NCBI RefSeq assembly: GCF_034096925.1
Contig: NZ_JAWZSQ010000007.1
Location: 1-64,000 of the forward strand
DNA from: Patulibacter defluvii
Lineage (GTDB): Bacteria > Actinomycetota > Thermoleophilia > Solirubrobacterales > Solirubrobacteraceae
Reading direction: 5' to 3'
DNA length: 64,000 nt
Shown here: positions 16,638 through 25,182 of the stretch, one piece after another
Layout of the letters: every line of letters starts with the position of its first letter
How positions within the stretch are numbered: position 1 is the stretch's first letter
Translations under genes and position numbers: made by a program
The notes under the pieces: generated by a model
What the model was told of the DNA's origin: nothing
What the model saw: the letters and a program-made list of their open reading frames with translations, nothing else
Databases searched by the model: none

Positions 16638-16940
16638 TCAGCCGTCGCCGTCGAGCCGCTGGCGGAGCGCGGCGACCTCGGCCTCGAGGTCGAGCAGCCG
16701 CTGCAGCAGCCCGGCGCCGGCGGCCGGCGGGATCCCGGCCAGCAGGTCGCCCGGGGTCGTGCCGAGCGCGATCGCCAGCGTCACCACCTGGCTGGCGCCG
16801 GGCTCGCCCTGGCCGTTCTCCCAGCGGCGGTAGGTGACGCCCGAGACGCCGATCCAGGCGGCGACCTGCTCCTGGGTCAGGTCCACGGCCTCGCGGGCGC
16901 GGACGAGGGCTGCCGTGAAGGGAGTGCGGGACGACGCCAT
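16638..16940 (-). CDS. XRE-family helix-turn-helix regulator
   Basis: The 100-aa DNA-binding protein has a Cro/C1-type HTH at residues 10-62 (DLTQEQVAAWIGVSGVTYRR, WENGQGEP) followed by a short leucine-rich helix (LLQRLLDLEAEVAALRQRL) that can form a dimerising coiled coil. ATG 16940 is preferred over GTG 16943. It is divergent from the unknown gene at 17137, and the 196-base gap between them is a likely target. The ligand is unknown. Confidence 0.85.
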   Translation of the reverse strand: MASSRTPFTAALVRAREAVDLTQEQVAAWIGVSGVTYRRWENGQGEPGASQVVTLAIALGTTPGDLLAGIPPAAGAGLLQRLLDLEAEVAALRQRLDGDG

Positions 16941-17136
16941 CACCGGGCAGTTTCCGCGATCGGGCCGCCGGAGGGAACCCCGGTCGCGGCCGATCGTCGT
17001 CGGCGATCACGAGACACGTTCGTGACGATCGCTCGCGGTGTGGCGGGAGCGAGCGGAGGAACGCCAGTGAGTTCCCGACACGATCACGGTTCCGGTGCTG
17101 TGACGCTCGAACTTGACTGCATCCCTGTTCTCGCTG

Positions 17137-17721
17137 ATGATCGCTTCCGTGAGCGTCTCGACCAACACCGAGGACGGAGCCCACGGCCTGCCGTTCAGCG
17201 GGATCGCACCGCGCCAGGTGTCGGCCCACGCGGCGATCCAGTGCGCCCGCCGCCTGCGCCAGGACCCCCGCGCGCTGGCCTGGTCGCCGCGCTCGCCGGT
17301 GCCCTCGATCCCCGACGACGCGATCCCCGCCGAGATCCGCGGCGCGATCGACGACGCCCGTGCCTACCTGGTCGAGATCGCCCGCCACGGCCGCTTCACC
17401 ACCGAGCCGCCGCCCTGGCTGCGTCCCGCCCCCGACCGCGACCGCCGCCACGACGCCTTCCTCGTGATCGGCGACGACGTCGCGCTGCTGCTGATCCGCG
17501 GACGGCCCCACCACCCGCGGCGCGACCACTGGCTGGTGACCACCGTCGTCACCCGCAACGGCCTCGACAGCCCCTATAGCCGCGAGCTGAAGCACGCGCG
17601 GCGCGCCCGGGTCCAGGCCCGCGAGCACCGGCCCGAGCGGTGGTTCTCGTCGCGCGGCTACCGCCGTGCCCCGGGCCGCCGCCAATGGCTGCGCGACGAG
17701 TACCGGGACCGGGGCGGCTGA
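17137..17721 (+). CDS. hypothetical basic protein
   Basis: The product is about 194 aa from ATG 17137; TTG 17113 and GTG 17149 are other in-frame starts and none has a strong ribosome-binding site. The centre looks like a folded domain with alternating hydrophobic strands (DAFLVIGDDVALLLIRG, WLVTTVVTRNGLD). The C-terminus is strongly basic (about 16 Arg in the last 50 residues). There is no signal peptide and no recognised family. It is divergent from the XRE gene, and the first 20 codons have less biased codon use than the rest. Confidence 0.55.
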   Translation: MIASVSVSTNTEDGAHGLPFSGIAPRQVSAHAAIQCARRLRQDPRALAWSPRSPVPSIPDDAIPAEIRGAIDDARAYLVEIARHGRFTTEPPPWLRPAPDRDRRHDAFLVIGDDVALLLIRGRPHHPRRDHWLVTTVVTRNGLDSPYSRELKHARRARVQAREHRPERWFSSRGYRRAPGRRQWLRDEYRDRGG

Positions 17722-17858
17722 CCCGCCCGCCGGCCGCCCCGGTCCCCGCGCGCGCTCGCTGAGCCGCGCCCACCGACTGCCCCACACCCCGCTCGCGGCG
17801 TCCGGACCGGAGCGGGCGATCACCCCTGTCCGGAGACCTGAACCCAGGAGGACCCTTC

Positions 17859-18176
17859 GTGCGTCGCACGCGCAACACCCTGCTCACCCTCGTCACCGCC
17901 GCCGTGCTGGCCGGCGGGGTCGGTGCCGGTTCGGCCCAGGCCGGCGGCAGCGACGGCCCGCTCTGCATCGTCAAGCCCGGCGACGGCTGGGACCACTGGA
18001 TGCGGACCACGCCCAGCCCCTACAACCCCGGCTTCCTGCTGCTCTCGCCGGGCACCCAGTTCCGGATGCATCGGGACCGCGAGTGGAACTGGAGCGTCGA
18101 CTGGGCCTACGGCCACGCGTCGACGTCGTTCCCGACCGACGGGTACATCCCCCGCTACGTCCTGCAGTGCTCGTGA
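17859..18176 (+). CDS. small secreted protein, unknown function
   Basis: The 105-aa product starts at GTG 17859, seven bases after a perfect Shine-Dalgarno AGGAGG. It has a Sec signal peptide cleaved near SAQAGG (about residue 28). The mature part of about 75 aa is rich in Trp and Tyr (DGWDHWM, EWNWSVDWAYG) with two Cys (LCIV and the penultimate residue) that could form a disulfide. No family is recognised; the composition resembles small bacterial SH3-like or cell-surface modules. Confidence 0.7.
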   Translation: MRRTRNTLLTLVTAAVLAGGVGAGSAQAGGSDGPLCIVKPGDGWDHWMRTTPSPYNPGFLLLSPGTQFRMHRDREWNWSVDWAYGHASTSFPTDGYIPRYVLQCS

Positions 18177-18218
18177 GGTCCCGGCCCGGCCGCTGACCGA
18201 TCGGACGCTCGCGAGCGA

Positions 18219-19931
18219 ATGCGCACGCTCCTGGCCCTCGTGGCCCGTGCGACGGCCGTCGCCGTCGCGGTGGGCGTCCTCCTGCCGGGTGCCTCGACGG
18301 CGGCACCCGGCCCGCCCGGGGGCGGCGTCCGGCCCGGCGAGATCCGGGCCCTGGCCGACCAGCTCACCGCCACCGCCCTGGCCACGATCGACGCCGACGG
18401 CCGCCCGCGCGACCCGCTCGGCGGCAACCACATCGGCTACTACGGGCCGGCCGCGTTCGGCTACGCCGGGCTCCGCGCGGCGGTCCGCCGCGGCGACCGC
18501 GAGCTGCTCGACCGCGCCCTCCACGCGCTGCGGCTGTCGGCCGACCGCCGCCACGCGACGCCCTTCGACCAGTGGCTGGTGGCGAAGGCCTACGCCTGGG
18601 GCAGCGCGCGGCTGGCCGACGACCCGGCCTGGCGGGCGACCGCGCCGGCGCTCGCCGGCTACCTCGACGACCCGCCGCTGACCGCGCCCGACCAGCGACC
18701 GTCGCCGGCCTGGATCGACCCCGGCCGCTACAACAACTGGAAGCTCGTCGAGCTGGCCGCGCGCGCGATCGCCCAGCGCGCCGGCCGCTTCCCCGCCACG
18801 CCAGCCCGCCGCCGGCGGCAGGCCACGATCGAGCGGCTGGTCGCCCGCGCCGCGGCGCCGGCGGCTCGCGGCCGCTGGACTGCCGGGTCGGCGCGGGCGC
18901 TCTCCGACCCACCCTCGAACCCGCTCGCCTACTCGGCCCTGTCGGCGGTGATGCTGCGCGACGTCGGCCGTGCCGCGCCCGCCGGCGGACCGCCCGCGCT
19001 GCGACGGCTGCGGGCCGCGGTCGGGCGCTACCTGCTGGCGATGGCGGCCCCCGACGGCACCGTCGCCTGGAGCGGCCGCTCGGCCGAGCTGAGCTGGACG
19101 CTGGCGGCGGCGATGGTGGTCGGCGCCGACCGTCGCGACGGGGCCGGTCGTGGCCTGACCCACGCCGCCTGGCGGCGGCTGCTGCGGGCCCACGGGGTGC
19201 GGCCCGACGGCTACCTGGCGATCGCACCGGTGCTGCGGATCGGCGACGACGCCAGCGGCATCGACCGCTACGCGAACACGGTGATCTACGGCGGCCTGAC
19301 CGTGGCGCTGCTGAACGACGCCGCCGACGCGCTCGACGGCCAGCCGGCCCTCCGCGGCGGTCCGCCGTCGGCGACGGGCGAGGGCGAGACGGACGACCGC
19401 CGCGGCTCGGGCGCGGTGACCGGCCGCCGCGGCGACGTCTGGTGGGCGGCGACGCTGCGCCCTAGCCACCTCGACCTGCGCTACCAGCCGGGCCTGCAGG
19501 CGGTCCAGGTCCGCGACCGCGGGGGCCGCTGGCACGCGCTGCTGCCGGCGCGGCCGAAGACCGGTCCCGCGCGCGGGCTCTGGCCGACCCCCGACGGCTG
19601 CCGCTGGCGGGCGATCGGCGCGACCGCCCTCCGCTGCCGCGGCGCCCGTCTGACGATCGCCGTCGACCGCCGGCGGCGCCGGCTGCTGCTGCGCCTGCGG
19701 ACCCGGCCGGGAGCGGTCGTACGCGGGCGGCTCTACCTGCCGGCGCCGCGGACCGCCGACCGCCACAGCCTGGCCTGGCCGAGCGGCCGCCTGCGCGCCA
19801 GCGGTCCGCTGACCGTCCGCCTGGCGCCCGAACCGCCCCGCAGCTCCCCCACCGACCGCGACCTGCAGGCGGTCGACTACGCCGTCCGCAGCGACCGCCG
19901 CGGGCGGCTCCAGATCGCCCTCGGCCGCTGA
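18219..19931 (+). CDS. exported alpha/alpha-toroid-like protein, unknown function
   Basis: The 570-aa product has a cleavable signal peptide (about residues 1-28, GASTAAPG). Residues 40-380 are mostly helical with recurring hydrophobic pairs and motifs such as NNWKLVELAARAI and YANTVIYGGLTVALLNDA, the style of (alpha/alpha)6 polysaccharide lyases and heparinase-like proteins. Residues 390-570 form a beta-rich domain (VWWAATLRPSHLDLRYQPG). No catalytic motif can be named. It follows the small secreted protein by 42 bases in the same direction and may be co-transcribed. Confidence 0.65.
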   Translation: MRTLLALVARATAVAVAVGVLLPGASTAAPGPPGGGVRPGEIRALADQLTATALATIDADGRPRDPLGGNHIGYYGPAAFGYAGLRAAVRRGDRELLDRALHALRLSADRRHATPFDQWLVAKAYAWGSARLADDPAWRATAPALAGYLDDPPLTAPDQRPSPAWIDPGRYNNWKLVELAARAIAQRAGRFPATPARRRRQATIERLVARAAAPAARGRWTAGSARALSDPPSNPLAYSALSAVMLRDVGRAAPAGGPPALRRLRAAVGRYLLAMAAPDGTVAWSGRSAELSWTLAAAMVVGADRRDGAGRGLTHAAWRRLLRAHGVRPDGYLAIAPVLRIGDDASGIDRYANTVIYGGLTVALLNDAADALDGQPALRGGPPSATGEGETDDRRGSGAVTGRRGDVWWAATLRPSHLDLRYQPGLQAVQVRDRGGRWHALLPARPKTGPARGLWPTPDGCRWRAIGATALRCRGARLTIAVDRRRRRLLLRLRTRPGAVVRGRLYLPAPRTADRHSLAWPSGRLRASGPLTVRLAPEPPRSSPTDRDLQAVDYAVRSDRRGRLQIALGR

Positions 19932-20052
19932 CCCGTCCCGCCCCGCCCCAGTCGTCCGCCCCCCACCCTATGGTCCATCTCCCCACCAAACCACAGCGCC
20001 CCCGGCACCGCAGGAACGGTCCGGGGGCAGGCCACAGGAGGGTCGGACTCCC

Positions 20053-20496
20053 ATGACAATCCCGGACGCTACCGCGTCGGCCGTCACCATCGTCGCCGCG
20101 CACCTGCTCGCCGCCGGCCTCGACCCCGACGAGGCGTTGCCGTTCGACGCCCCCGGACGGGCCGCGACCGCCTTCGACCGCCGCCGCTTCCTCCCGCTCG
20201 ACGACCGCCTGCCGGTCCGCGCCGCCGCCCTCCGGCGGCTGGCCGACCACCACGGCGTCGCCGTCGAGGACCGCCACTGGGACGGCGAGCGCTACTGCCT
20301 GCTGACCCGCGCCGCCGACGTCCACGCCCTCCGCGGCGCCCGGATCGAGGACGACGCGATCGACGACGCGATGGCCCAGCTCGCCGCCGGCTGGGTCCCG
20401 CTCGAGCTGGTCGACCTCGACGCCGACACCCGCAGCGTGCTCCGCTTCCTCGAGCCGGTCGCCGAGCCGATCGAGCAGCTGGAGCTGGACGGCTGA
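20053..20496 (+). CDS. hypothetical protein
   Basis: The 147-aa acidic protein (pI clearly low, many Asp/Glu) has no signal peptide or membrane segment. It starts at ATG 20053 with an AGGAGG ribosome-binding site 15 bases upstream. The N-terminal half alternates Ala-rich helices and Arg clusters, and the C-terminal part is DDAIDDAMAQLAAGW-VPLELVDLDAD. I do not recognise a family. A strong hairpin follows its stop. Confidence 0.55.
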   Translation: MTIPDATASAVTIVAAHLLAAGLDPDEALPFDAPGRAATAFDRRRFLPLDDRLPVRAAALRRLADHHGVAVEDRHWDGERYCLLTRAADVHALRGARIEDDAIDDAMAQLAAGWVPLELVDLDADTRSVLRFLEPVAEPIEQLELDG

Positions 20497-20533
20497 GGGC
20501 TCGGGCGGCGCGAGACCGCCCCCGAAACGCGAA

Positions 20534-20558
20534 CCGGCGCCCCGATCCGGGGCGCCGG
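20534..20558. terminator. bidirectional terminator hairpin
   Basis: CCGGCGCCCCG (20534-20544) and CGGGGCGCCGG (20548-20558) form a perfect 11-bp stem with an ATC loop. It lies between the stop of the plus-strand hypothetical gene and the 3' end of the minus-strand tmRNA gene. There is no long U tract, which is usual in such GC-rich genomes. Confidence 0.65.
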
Positions 20559-20570
20559 CTTGCTCCTTCG

Positions 20571-20935
20571 AGGTGGAGACGGCGGGAGTCGAACCCGCGT
20601 CCACGACCGCGCAAAGGGCGACGTCTACGAGCGTAGTCGGCTGGTCTGGATCTCGCACCCCGTCGGTCTCGCCGACCCACGTCCGGGATGCCAGCCCTCC
20701 TGTGATGTCCCCGAGTCCGCGAGGGCGTCGAACCCGGGTGATCCGGCTGAATGATCCCGGGGACCCCCGCCGCCGGCGAGCAGGGCCCGAGACCTCAGGG
20801 ACTAGTTGTTGCTAGGCCGCGAGGGCGAACTCGTGGGAGTCCGCACGTATGGTTTTTGCCGGGGTTTTACGAGGCCTCCGGTACCTCGACTCGCAATCAC
20901 CCCCGCGAACGACCGCGTCGAAGCCTGTCGTCCCC
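20571..20935 (-). ncRNA. ssrA: tmRNA (transfer-messenger RNA)
   Basis: This RNA rescues stalled ribosomes together with SmpB (encoded at 28.9 kb). On the minus strand the 5' end GGGGACG (20935-20929) pairs with CGTCTCC (20581-20575) to make the acceptor stem. It is followed by the diagnostic GGCTTCGAC, and near the 3' end lies the T-arm GGTTCGACTCC. The tag frame begins at the GCA resume codon (20859-20857) and ends with TAG at 20814-20812, encoding AKTIRADSHEFALAA, whose ALAA end is the usual protease signal. After the discriminator A the DNA has CC then T, so the final A of CCA must be added after transcription. A GACCCC/GGGGTC hairpin (20942-20960) lies just upstream and may end the preceding transcript. 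Confidence 0.95.
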
Positions 20936-20981
20936 TCGGGTGACCCCAATCGCTGGGGTCTCCCCATCGTAGCGCGCCCGC

Positions 20982-22802
20982 TCACGGCGTCGGCGTCACC
21001 GGCGGCCGGATCCTGGTCCAGCTCTCGCAGGACGAGCGCCGCGGGGTCTTCCCGCACCAGCGCAGGCTGTTGCGGCCGTAGGGGCTGATCGTCATCGTGC
21101 CGTTCGGGTCGACGTCGACCTGCTGGCAGTCCTTCGCAGTGTCGACCCACTCGAACGACGCCGTGTAGCTGCCCCAGCCACCGGTGATCGCCCGGCTCTG
21201 CCCCTCCCGCAGCCAGATGCACTTGCCGAGGCCGTCGGTGTCGAGGTCCTCCAGCGCCACCATCCGGAACTGGCCCTCGCCGGCCGCCTCGATCCGCACC
21301 GTGCCCTCGTTCTCGTCCGACTTCCACTCGCCGATGATCGGCTCGGTGGTGCTGCACGCCGACAGCTCGTAGGGCCCGAAGAACGGCTCCAGCTTCGCGT
21401 CCAGCGTGTAGGTCTTGACGAACATCTCGGCCACCAGCCGCGCCGATCGCTCGACCGTCAGCTCGCACAGCTCCGGTCCCGGCTTCGTGTAGTCGTTGGT
21501 GCGCGAGACGACCTTGACCTCGGGCCCGATCTCGACCCGCAGGTTGGCCACGTCGGGAAAGCCGATCCCGAACTCCAGGTAGACGCCGGCCGTGGCGTTG
21601 GCGTTGAGCTTGAGGCTGTTGTCCGGCCGCTCCAGCGGCGACGCCGTCAGCCGCAGCTTGTCGCTCGCCCGCGAGCTGTCGAAGTCGTAGTCGATCCGTC
21701 CGCCGATCTGGCCGGTCGAGGGGCCGTCGGCCGAGCTGACCCCGAGCCCGGCCTCGGCCCGCATCCCGACGAACATCGGCAGCGGCACCCCCGCCACCAG
21801 CACGACGAAGGTCCGCGCGAAGCCCTCCGACTCCGAGCAGGAGCCGGTCAGGCCCTCGGGCACGTGCCACTCCATGCCCAGCCGGCCGAGCGACCCGCGG
21901 ACCTGAACCGCGCCGGAGAAGGCGCTCCAGTCCCACGAGGCGATCGTCGGCCCGTCGAAGAACGGCTTCAGGACCGGGATCGACAGCGGCGAGCCGTTGA
22001 GCGCCGTGTCGAACCGGCAGGGCAGCTGGTCCATCACCGCCGCCGTGTCGCGGGCGACCGCGTTGCCGCTGGTCGAGAGGTCGATCCCCTCGATCCGGCG
22101 CGCGTGGCCGCCGAGCGCCGCCCGGCTCTTCGCCACGTCCGGCTGGGTCGGCGACAGCCGCACGCCGCCGCTGTGCTGCGGGATCACCTCGGTCACCAGC
22201 ACCCGGGTCACGCCGACCCGGACGCTGCGCGCGCTGCGACGGACCGTGGTGATCCGCGAGATCAGCCCCGCCGGCAGCGCCGCCGTCGGCCCCGAGGTCA
22301 GGTAGCCGCCGACCCGGTAGCGCGACGAGCGCGGCAGCACCAGCTCCGACGGGTTGCGCGGGTCGCCGACGATCCGCTGGACCCGCGCCGGCGCGGCGAC
22401 GACGTTGGCGCTGACGACCGTGCCGTAGCGACCCGCGATCCGCGCCCGCTTGCCCGCCTTCACGCGGACCGCGACCGTCCGCGTCGCCGGCAGCGCGCGG
22501 GCCCCGCGGCGCATCCCCCGCCGGGCCTTGCGGAGGGTGACCGGCGAGAGCGTCAGCCGGTAACGGCCGGCCCGGACCCGCCGCAGCGTCAGCCGGTTCG
22601 ATCGGACCGCGCGGCGGACGCCGGGCCCGGTCAGCCGCCCGCGCGGCCGCTCGCCCTTCGGGAGCCCGCTGATCCGCAGCTCGACGGTCGCCCGCTTGGC
22701 GGACGCGGCAGTGGCGTCGGCGGGGGCCGCCGCTGGTCCGAGCAGGGCCAGCAGGGCGACCGCGACCGCGGCGCCGGACCACGAGGGACGAGACACGGAC
22801 AC
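20982..22802 (-). CDS. large exported beta-rich protein, unknown function
   Basis: The 606-aa product starts at GTG 22802 (GTG 22796 is also possible), preceded by GGAG. A signal peptide covers about residues 1-30 (cut near ADATAAS). Residues 40-130 are very basic and repeat RxRLTLSPV-like strands. The rest is beta-rich with six or more Cys in the C-terminal third (ELCELT, LSACSTT, GKCIWLREG, KDCQQV, RWCGKT, SSCESW), suggesting disulfides outside the cell. Motifs such as SELVLPRSSRYRVGGYLTSG match no family I know. It is transcribed divergently from the MFS exporter and towards tmRNA. Confidence 0.7.
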   Translation of the reverse strand: MSVSRPSWSGAAVAVALLALLGPAAAPADATAASAKRATVELRISGLPKGERPRGRLTGPGVRRAVRSNRLTLRRVRAGRYRLTLSPVTLRKARRGMRRGARALPATRTVAVRVKAGKRARIAGRYGTVVSANVVAAPARVQRIVGDPRNPSELVLPRSSRYRVGGYLTSGPTAALPAGLISRITTVRRSARSVRVGVTRVLVTEVIPQHSGGVRLSPTQPDVAKSRAALGGHARRIEGIDLSTSGNAVARDTAAVMDQLPCRFDTALNGSPLSIPVLKPFFDGPTIASWDWSAFSGAVQVRGSLGRLGMEWHVPEGLTGSCSESEGFARTFVVLVAGVPLPMFVGMRAEAGLGVSSADGPSTGQIGGRIDYDFDSSRASDKLRLTASPLERPDNSLKLNANATAGVYLEFGIGFPDVANLRVEIGPEVKVVSRTNDYTKPGPELCELTVERSARLVAEMFVKTYTLDAKLEPFFGPYELSACSTTEPIIGEWKSDENEGTVRIEAAGEGQFRMVALEDLDTDGLGKCIWLREGQSRAITGGWGSYTASFEWVDTAKDCQQVDVDPNGTMTISPYGRNSLRWCGKTPRRSSCESWTRIRPPVTPTP

Positions 22803-22872
22803 GCTCCAATCTCCGGGGGGAGCGCGAGTGTACCCCGTCCCGTGCGACCGGGCACACGACGAGGAAGCGGAC

Positions 22873-22901
22873 TTGACGGTCCACTTGCATCGTCCTAGGA
22901 T
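22873..22901 (+). promoter_or_regulatory. sigma-70-type promoter of the MFS exporter gene
   Basis: TTGACG (22873-22878) and TAGGAT (22896-22901) are separated by exactly 17 bases, close to the vegetative consensus. Transcription would start near 22908, just before the palindromic operator at 22914-22937. Confidence 0.7.
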
Positions 22902-22913
22902 CGACGGACGAAC

Positions 22914-22937
22914 GAAATGGACCCATGGGTCCGCTTC
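22914..22937. promoter_or_regulatory. palindromic operator, probable TetR-family repressor site
   Basis: The core GGACCCATGGGTCC (22919-22932) is a perfect 14-bp palindrome, and the symmetry continues outward to GAA...TTC at 22914 and 22937 with few mismatches. It lies directly after the predicted transcription start and 58 bases before the chosen exporter start. A TetR-family gene follows the exporter, so this is its likely binding site. The ATG at 22917 falls inside the operator and is therefore unlikely to be the real start. Confidence 0.65.
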
Positions 22938-22994
22938 ATCTCGGGCGCCGTTCCCCGACTCGCCCTCTCGCTTCTCCCCGACTGGACCCCCGCC

Positions 22995-24437
22995 ATGCCC
23001 GCCGCTCCCCCCGCGCCACGCGCGCCGATGCACCCGACCCGCGTGATCGCGATCCTCGGCCTGGCCGCGCTCGCTTTCTCGCTCAGCCAGACGATGGTCG
23101 TCCCGGCCCTCGGCACCCTCCAGGAGGAGCTGCACACGACCGCCAGCGGCGCCACCTGGACGGTCACCGCCTACCTGCTGGCCGCCGCGGTCGCGACGCC
23201 GGTCGTCGGCCGGCTCGGCGACATGTTCGGCAAGCGGCGGCTGCTGATCGTCGCGCTCGCCTTCTTCACCCTCGGCTCGGTCGTCTCGGCGCTCGGCAGC
23301 AGCGTCGGCGTGGTGATCGCCGGCCGCGTCCTGCAGGGCGTCGGCGGCGGCATCTTCCCGCTCTGCTTCGCGATCATCCGCGACGAGCTGCCGCAGGAGA
23401 AGGTCGCCGTCGGGATCGGGATGATCTCGGCCGTGCTGGCGATCGGCGGCGCGCTCGGCCTGGTCACCGGCGGCCTGCTGCTCGACCACGCCAGCTACCA
23501 CTGGATCTTCTGGGTCGGCGCCGGCCTCGGCGTCGTCGGCGCGGCCGGCTCCTACCTCGGCGTGCCCGAGTCGCCGGTCCGGATCCCGGGCAAGGTCGAC
23601 TACGCCGGCGCGCTCGTCTTCGGCGTCGGGATCGTGCTGCCGCTGCTGGCGATCTCGAACGCCAACGACTGGGGCTGGGGCAGCGCGCGGGTGCTGGGGA
23701 TGATCGCCGCCGGGGTCGCGATCCTCGCCGGCTGGGTCGCGCTCCAGCGGCGGACGGCCGAGCCGATCGCCCACATCCCGACCCTCCGCCAGCCGCGGGT
23801 GCTGCTGACCAACCTGGCCACGGTGCTGGTCGGCTTCGGGATGTTCGGCGCCTTCGTCCTGATCCCGCAGATGCTGCAGTCGCCCGAGGCGACCGGCTAC
23901 GGCTTCGCGCTCGACGCCACCCAGTCGGGCCTGGTGATGGTGCCCGGCGCGCTGGTGGCGATGGTCGCGGCGCCGATCTCGGGCCGGATGAGCGGCCGCC
24001 TCGGCAGCCACGTCCCGCTGGCGATCGGCGGCGTGCTGGCCGCGGCCGGCCTGCTGATGCTGGCCGAGCTGCACTCGACGATCGCGCTGATCGTGCTCGG
24101 CTACGCCGTGACCGCGGTCGGGATCGGCCTGGCCTTCGCCGCGATGCCGAACCTGATCGTCGACGCGGTCGCCGCCGAGCGGACCGGCGAGGCGACCGGC
24201 TTCAACACCGTGATGCGCTCGGTCGGCTCCTCGGTCGGGTCCCAGATCGCGGCCACGATCCTGACCGCCAGCGTCGTCGCCGGCAGCCCGCTGCCGACCG
24301 ACGACGGCTTCACCACCGCCTTCGTCGTGATGGCGATCGGCTCGCTGCTGGCCGGCGGGATCGCGGCCCTGATCCCGCGGCTGGCCGCCCGCCGGACCGC
24401 GGCCGCGACCGAGCTGGCGGCGGCCGGCCGGAGCTGA
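22995..24437 (+). CDS. MFS multidrug exporter, DHA2 (EmrB/QacA) type
   Basis: The 480-aa proton-coupled exporter has fourteen predicted membrane helices. The motif-A region after helix 2 reads GRLGDMFGKRRLL, motif B is in AGRVLQGVGGG, and a motif-C-like stretch is in GGALGLVTGG. ATG 22995 was chosen because the upstream ATG 22917 lies in the operator and would add a non-hydrophobic leader; ATG 23028 (MHPTRVIAI) is also possible. It is followed after 33 bases by a TetR gene in the same direction, so repressor and exporter probably form an autoregulated, drug-inducible operon. Confidence 0.9.
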   Translation: MPAAPPAPRAPMHPTRVIAILGLAALAFSLSQTMVVPALGTLQEELHTTASGATWTVTAYLLAAAVATPVVGRLGDMFGKRRLLIVALAFFTLGSVVSALGSSVGVVIAGRVLQGVGGGIFPLCFAIIRDELPQEKVAVGIGMISAVLAIGGALGLVTGGLLLDHASYHWIFWVGAGLGVVGAAGSYLGVPESPVRIPGKVDYAGALVFGVGIVLPLLAISNANDWGWGSARVLGMIAAGVAILAGWVALQRRTAEPIAHIPTLRQPRVLLTNLATVLVGFGMFGAFVLIPQMLQSPEATGYGFALDATQSGLVMVPGALVAMVAAPISGRMSGRLGSHVPLAIGGVLAAAGLLMLAELHSTIALIVLGYAVTAVGIGLAFAAMPNLIVDAVAAERTGEATGFNTVMRSVGSSVGSQIAATILTASVVAGSPLPTDDGFTTAFVVMAIGSLLAGGIAALIPRLAARRTAAATELAAAGRS

Positions 24438-24470
24438 CGGCCGGCCCGCGTAGGATCGGGAGCGCGGCCC

Positions 24471-25175
24471 ATGCCCCACGACTCCGCCTCTCCCCTCCTG
24501 CGTCCGGCCGCCGACGGCGACGACGCCCGCCCGCGCCGCAGCGACGCGGTCCGCAACCGCGCGCGGGTGATCGAGGCCGCGACGCTGGTCTTCGCCGAGC
24601 AGGGACTGGACGCGCCGGTGCCGGAGATCGCCCGCCTGGCCGGGGTCGGCAAGGGCACCGTCTACCGCAACTTCCCGACCAAGGAGCACCTGGCCGCGGC
24701 GGTCGCGATCGCGCGGCTGGAGCAGTTCGAGGTGCGCCTGGCCGACGTGATCGCCGAGCGCGGCGAGCCGCTCGCCACCCTCCGCGGGATGCTGGTGGCG
24801 GTCGCCGCGCACCTCTCCCAGGACTGCGCGCTCGGCGAGGCGGTCGATGTCGTCGCCGACGATCCGCAGGTGCTGGAGCTGCAGCGGCGGCTGTCGGAGA
24901 CGGTCGCCGGCGTCGTCCGCGACGCGCAGCGGGTGGGCGCGATCCGCGACGACGTCTCCCCCGCCGACGTCACCGTGCTGATCATGGGCGTCGCCCGCAG
25001 CCTGCCGCCGCTGAACCACGGCGGCCGGCCCGAGCTGTGGGAGCGCTACGCGCTGCTGGCCTTCGACAGCCTGCGGCCCGGTGGCAGCGCGCTGCCGCCC
25101 GGCTTCGCCGACGACGACGAGATGCGGCTGGCGCTGCGCTCGGCCCGGCGGCTGCGCGGTCGCCGCGGCGGCTGA
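24471..25175 (+). CDS. TetR/AcrR-family transcriptional repressor
   Basis: The 234-aa protein has an N-terminal HTH (about residues 25-70) with VPEIARLAGVGKGTVYRNF, the TetR signature, then a ligand-binding helical domain (LFDSLRPGG-like helices near residue 200). It lies downstream of the MFS exporter and probably represses it by binding the palindrome at 22914-22937. The inducer is unknown. Its stop is 7 bases from the stop of the convergent permease gene. Confidence 0.9.
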   Translation: MPHDSASPLLRPAADGDDARPRRSDAVRNRARVIEAATLVFAEQGLDAPVPEIARLAGVGKGTVYRNFPTKEHLAAAVAIARLEQFEVRLADVIAERGEPLATLRGMLVAVAAHLSQDCALGEAVDVVADDPQVLELQRRLSETVAGVVRDAQRVGAIRDDVSPADVTVLIMGVARSLPPLNHGGRPELWERYALLAFDSLRPGGSALPPGFADDDEMRLALRSARRLRGRRGG

Positions 25176-25182
25176 GCCCGGC

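Noticed and set aside
17029..17136. Possible LexA/SOS box near the XRE gene (GAAC...GTTC)
   Set aside because: The half-sites are 14 bases apart instead of the 4 required for an actinobacterial LexA box.
22917..22994. ATG 22917 as the exporter start
   Set aside because: It lies in the palindromic operator and would add a leader unlike the family; ATG 22995 fits better.
22803..25019. Upstream extension of the exported protein gene to 1345 codons
   Set aside because: The extra frame is antisense to the MFS and TetR genes and is Gln/Asp/Arg low-complexity; the signal peptide after GTG 22802 marks the real start.
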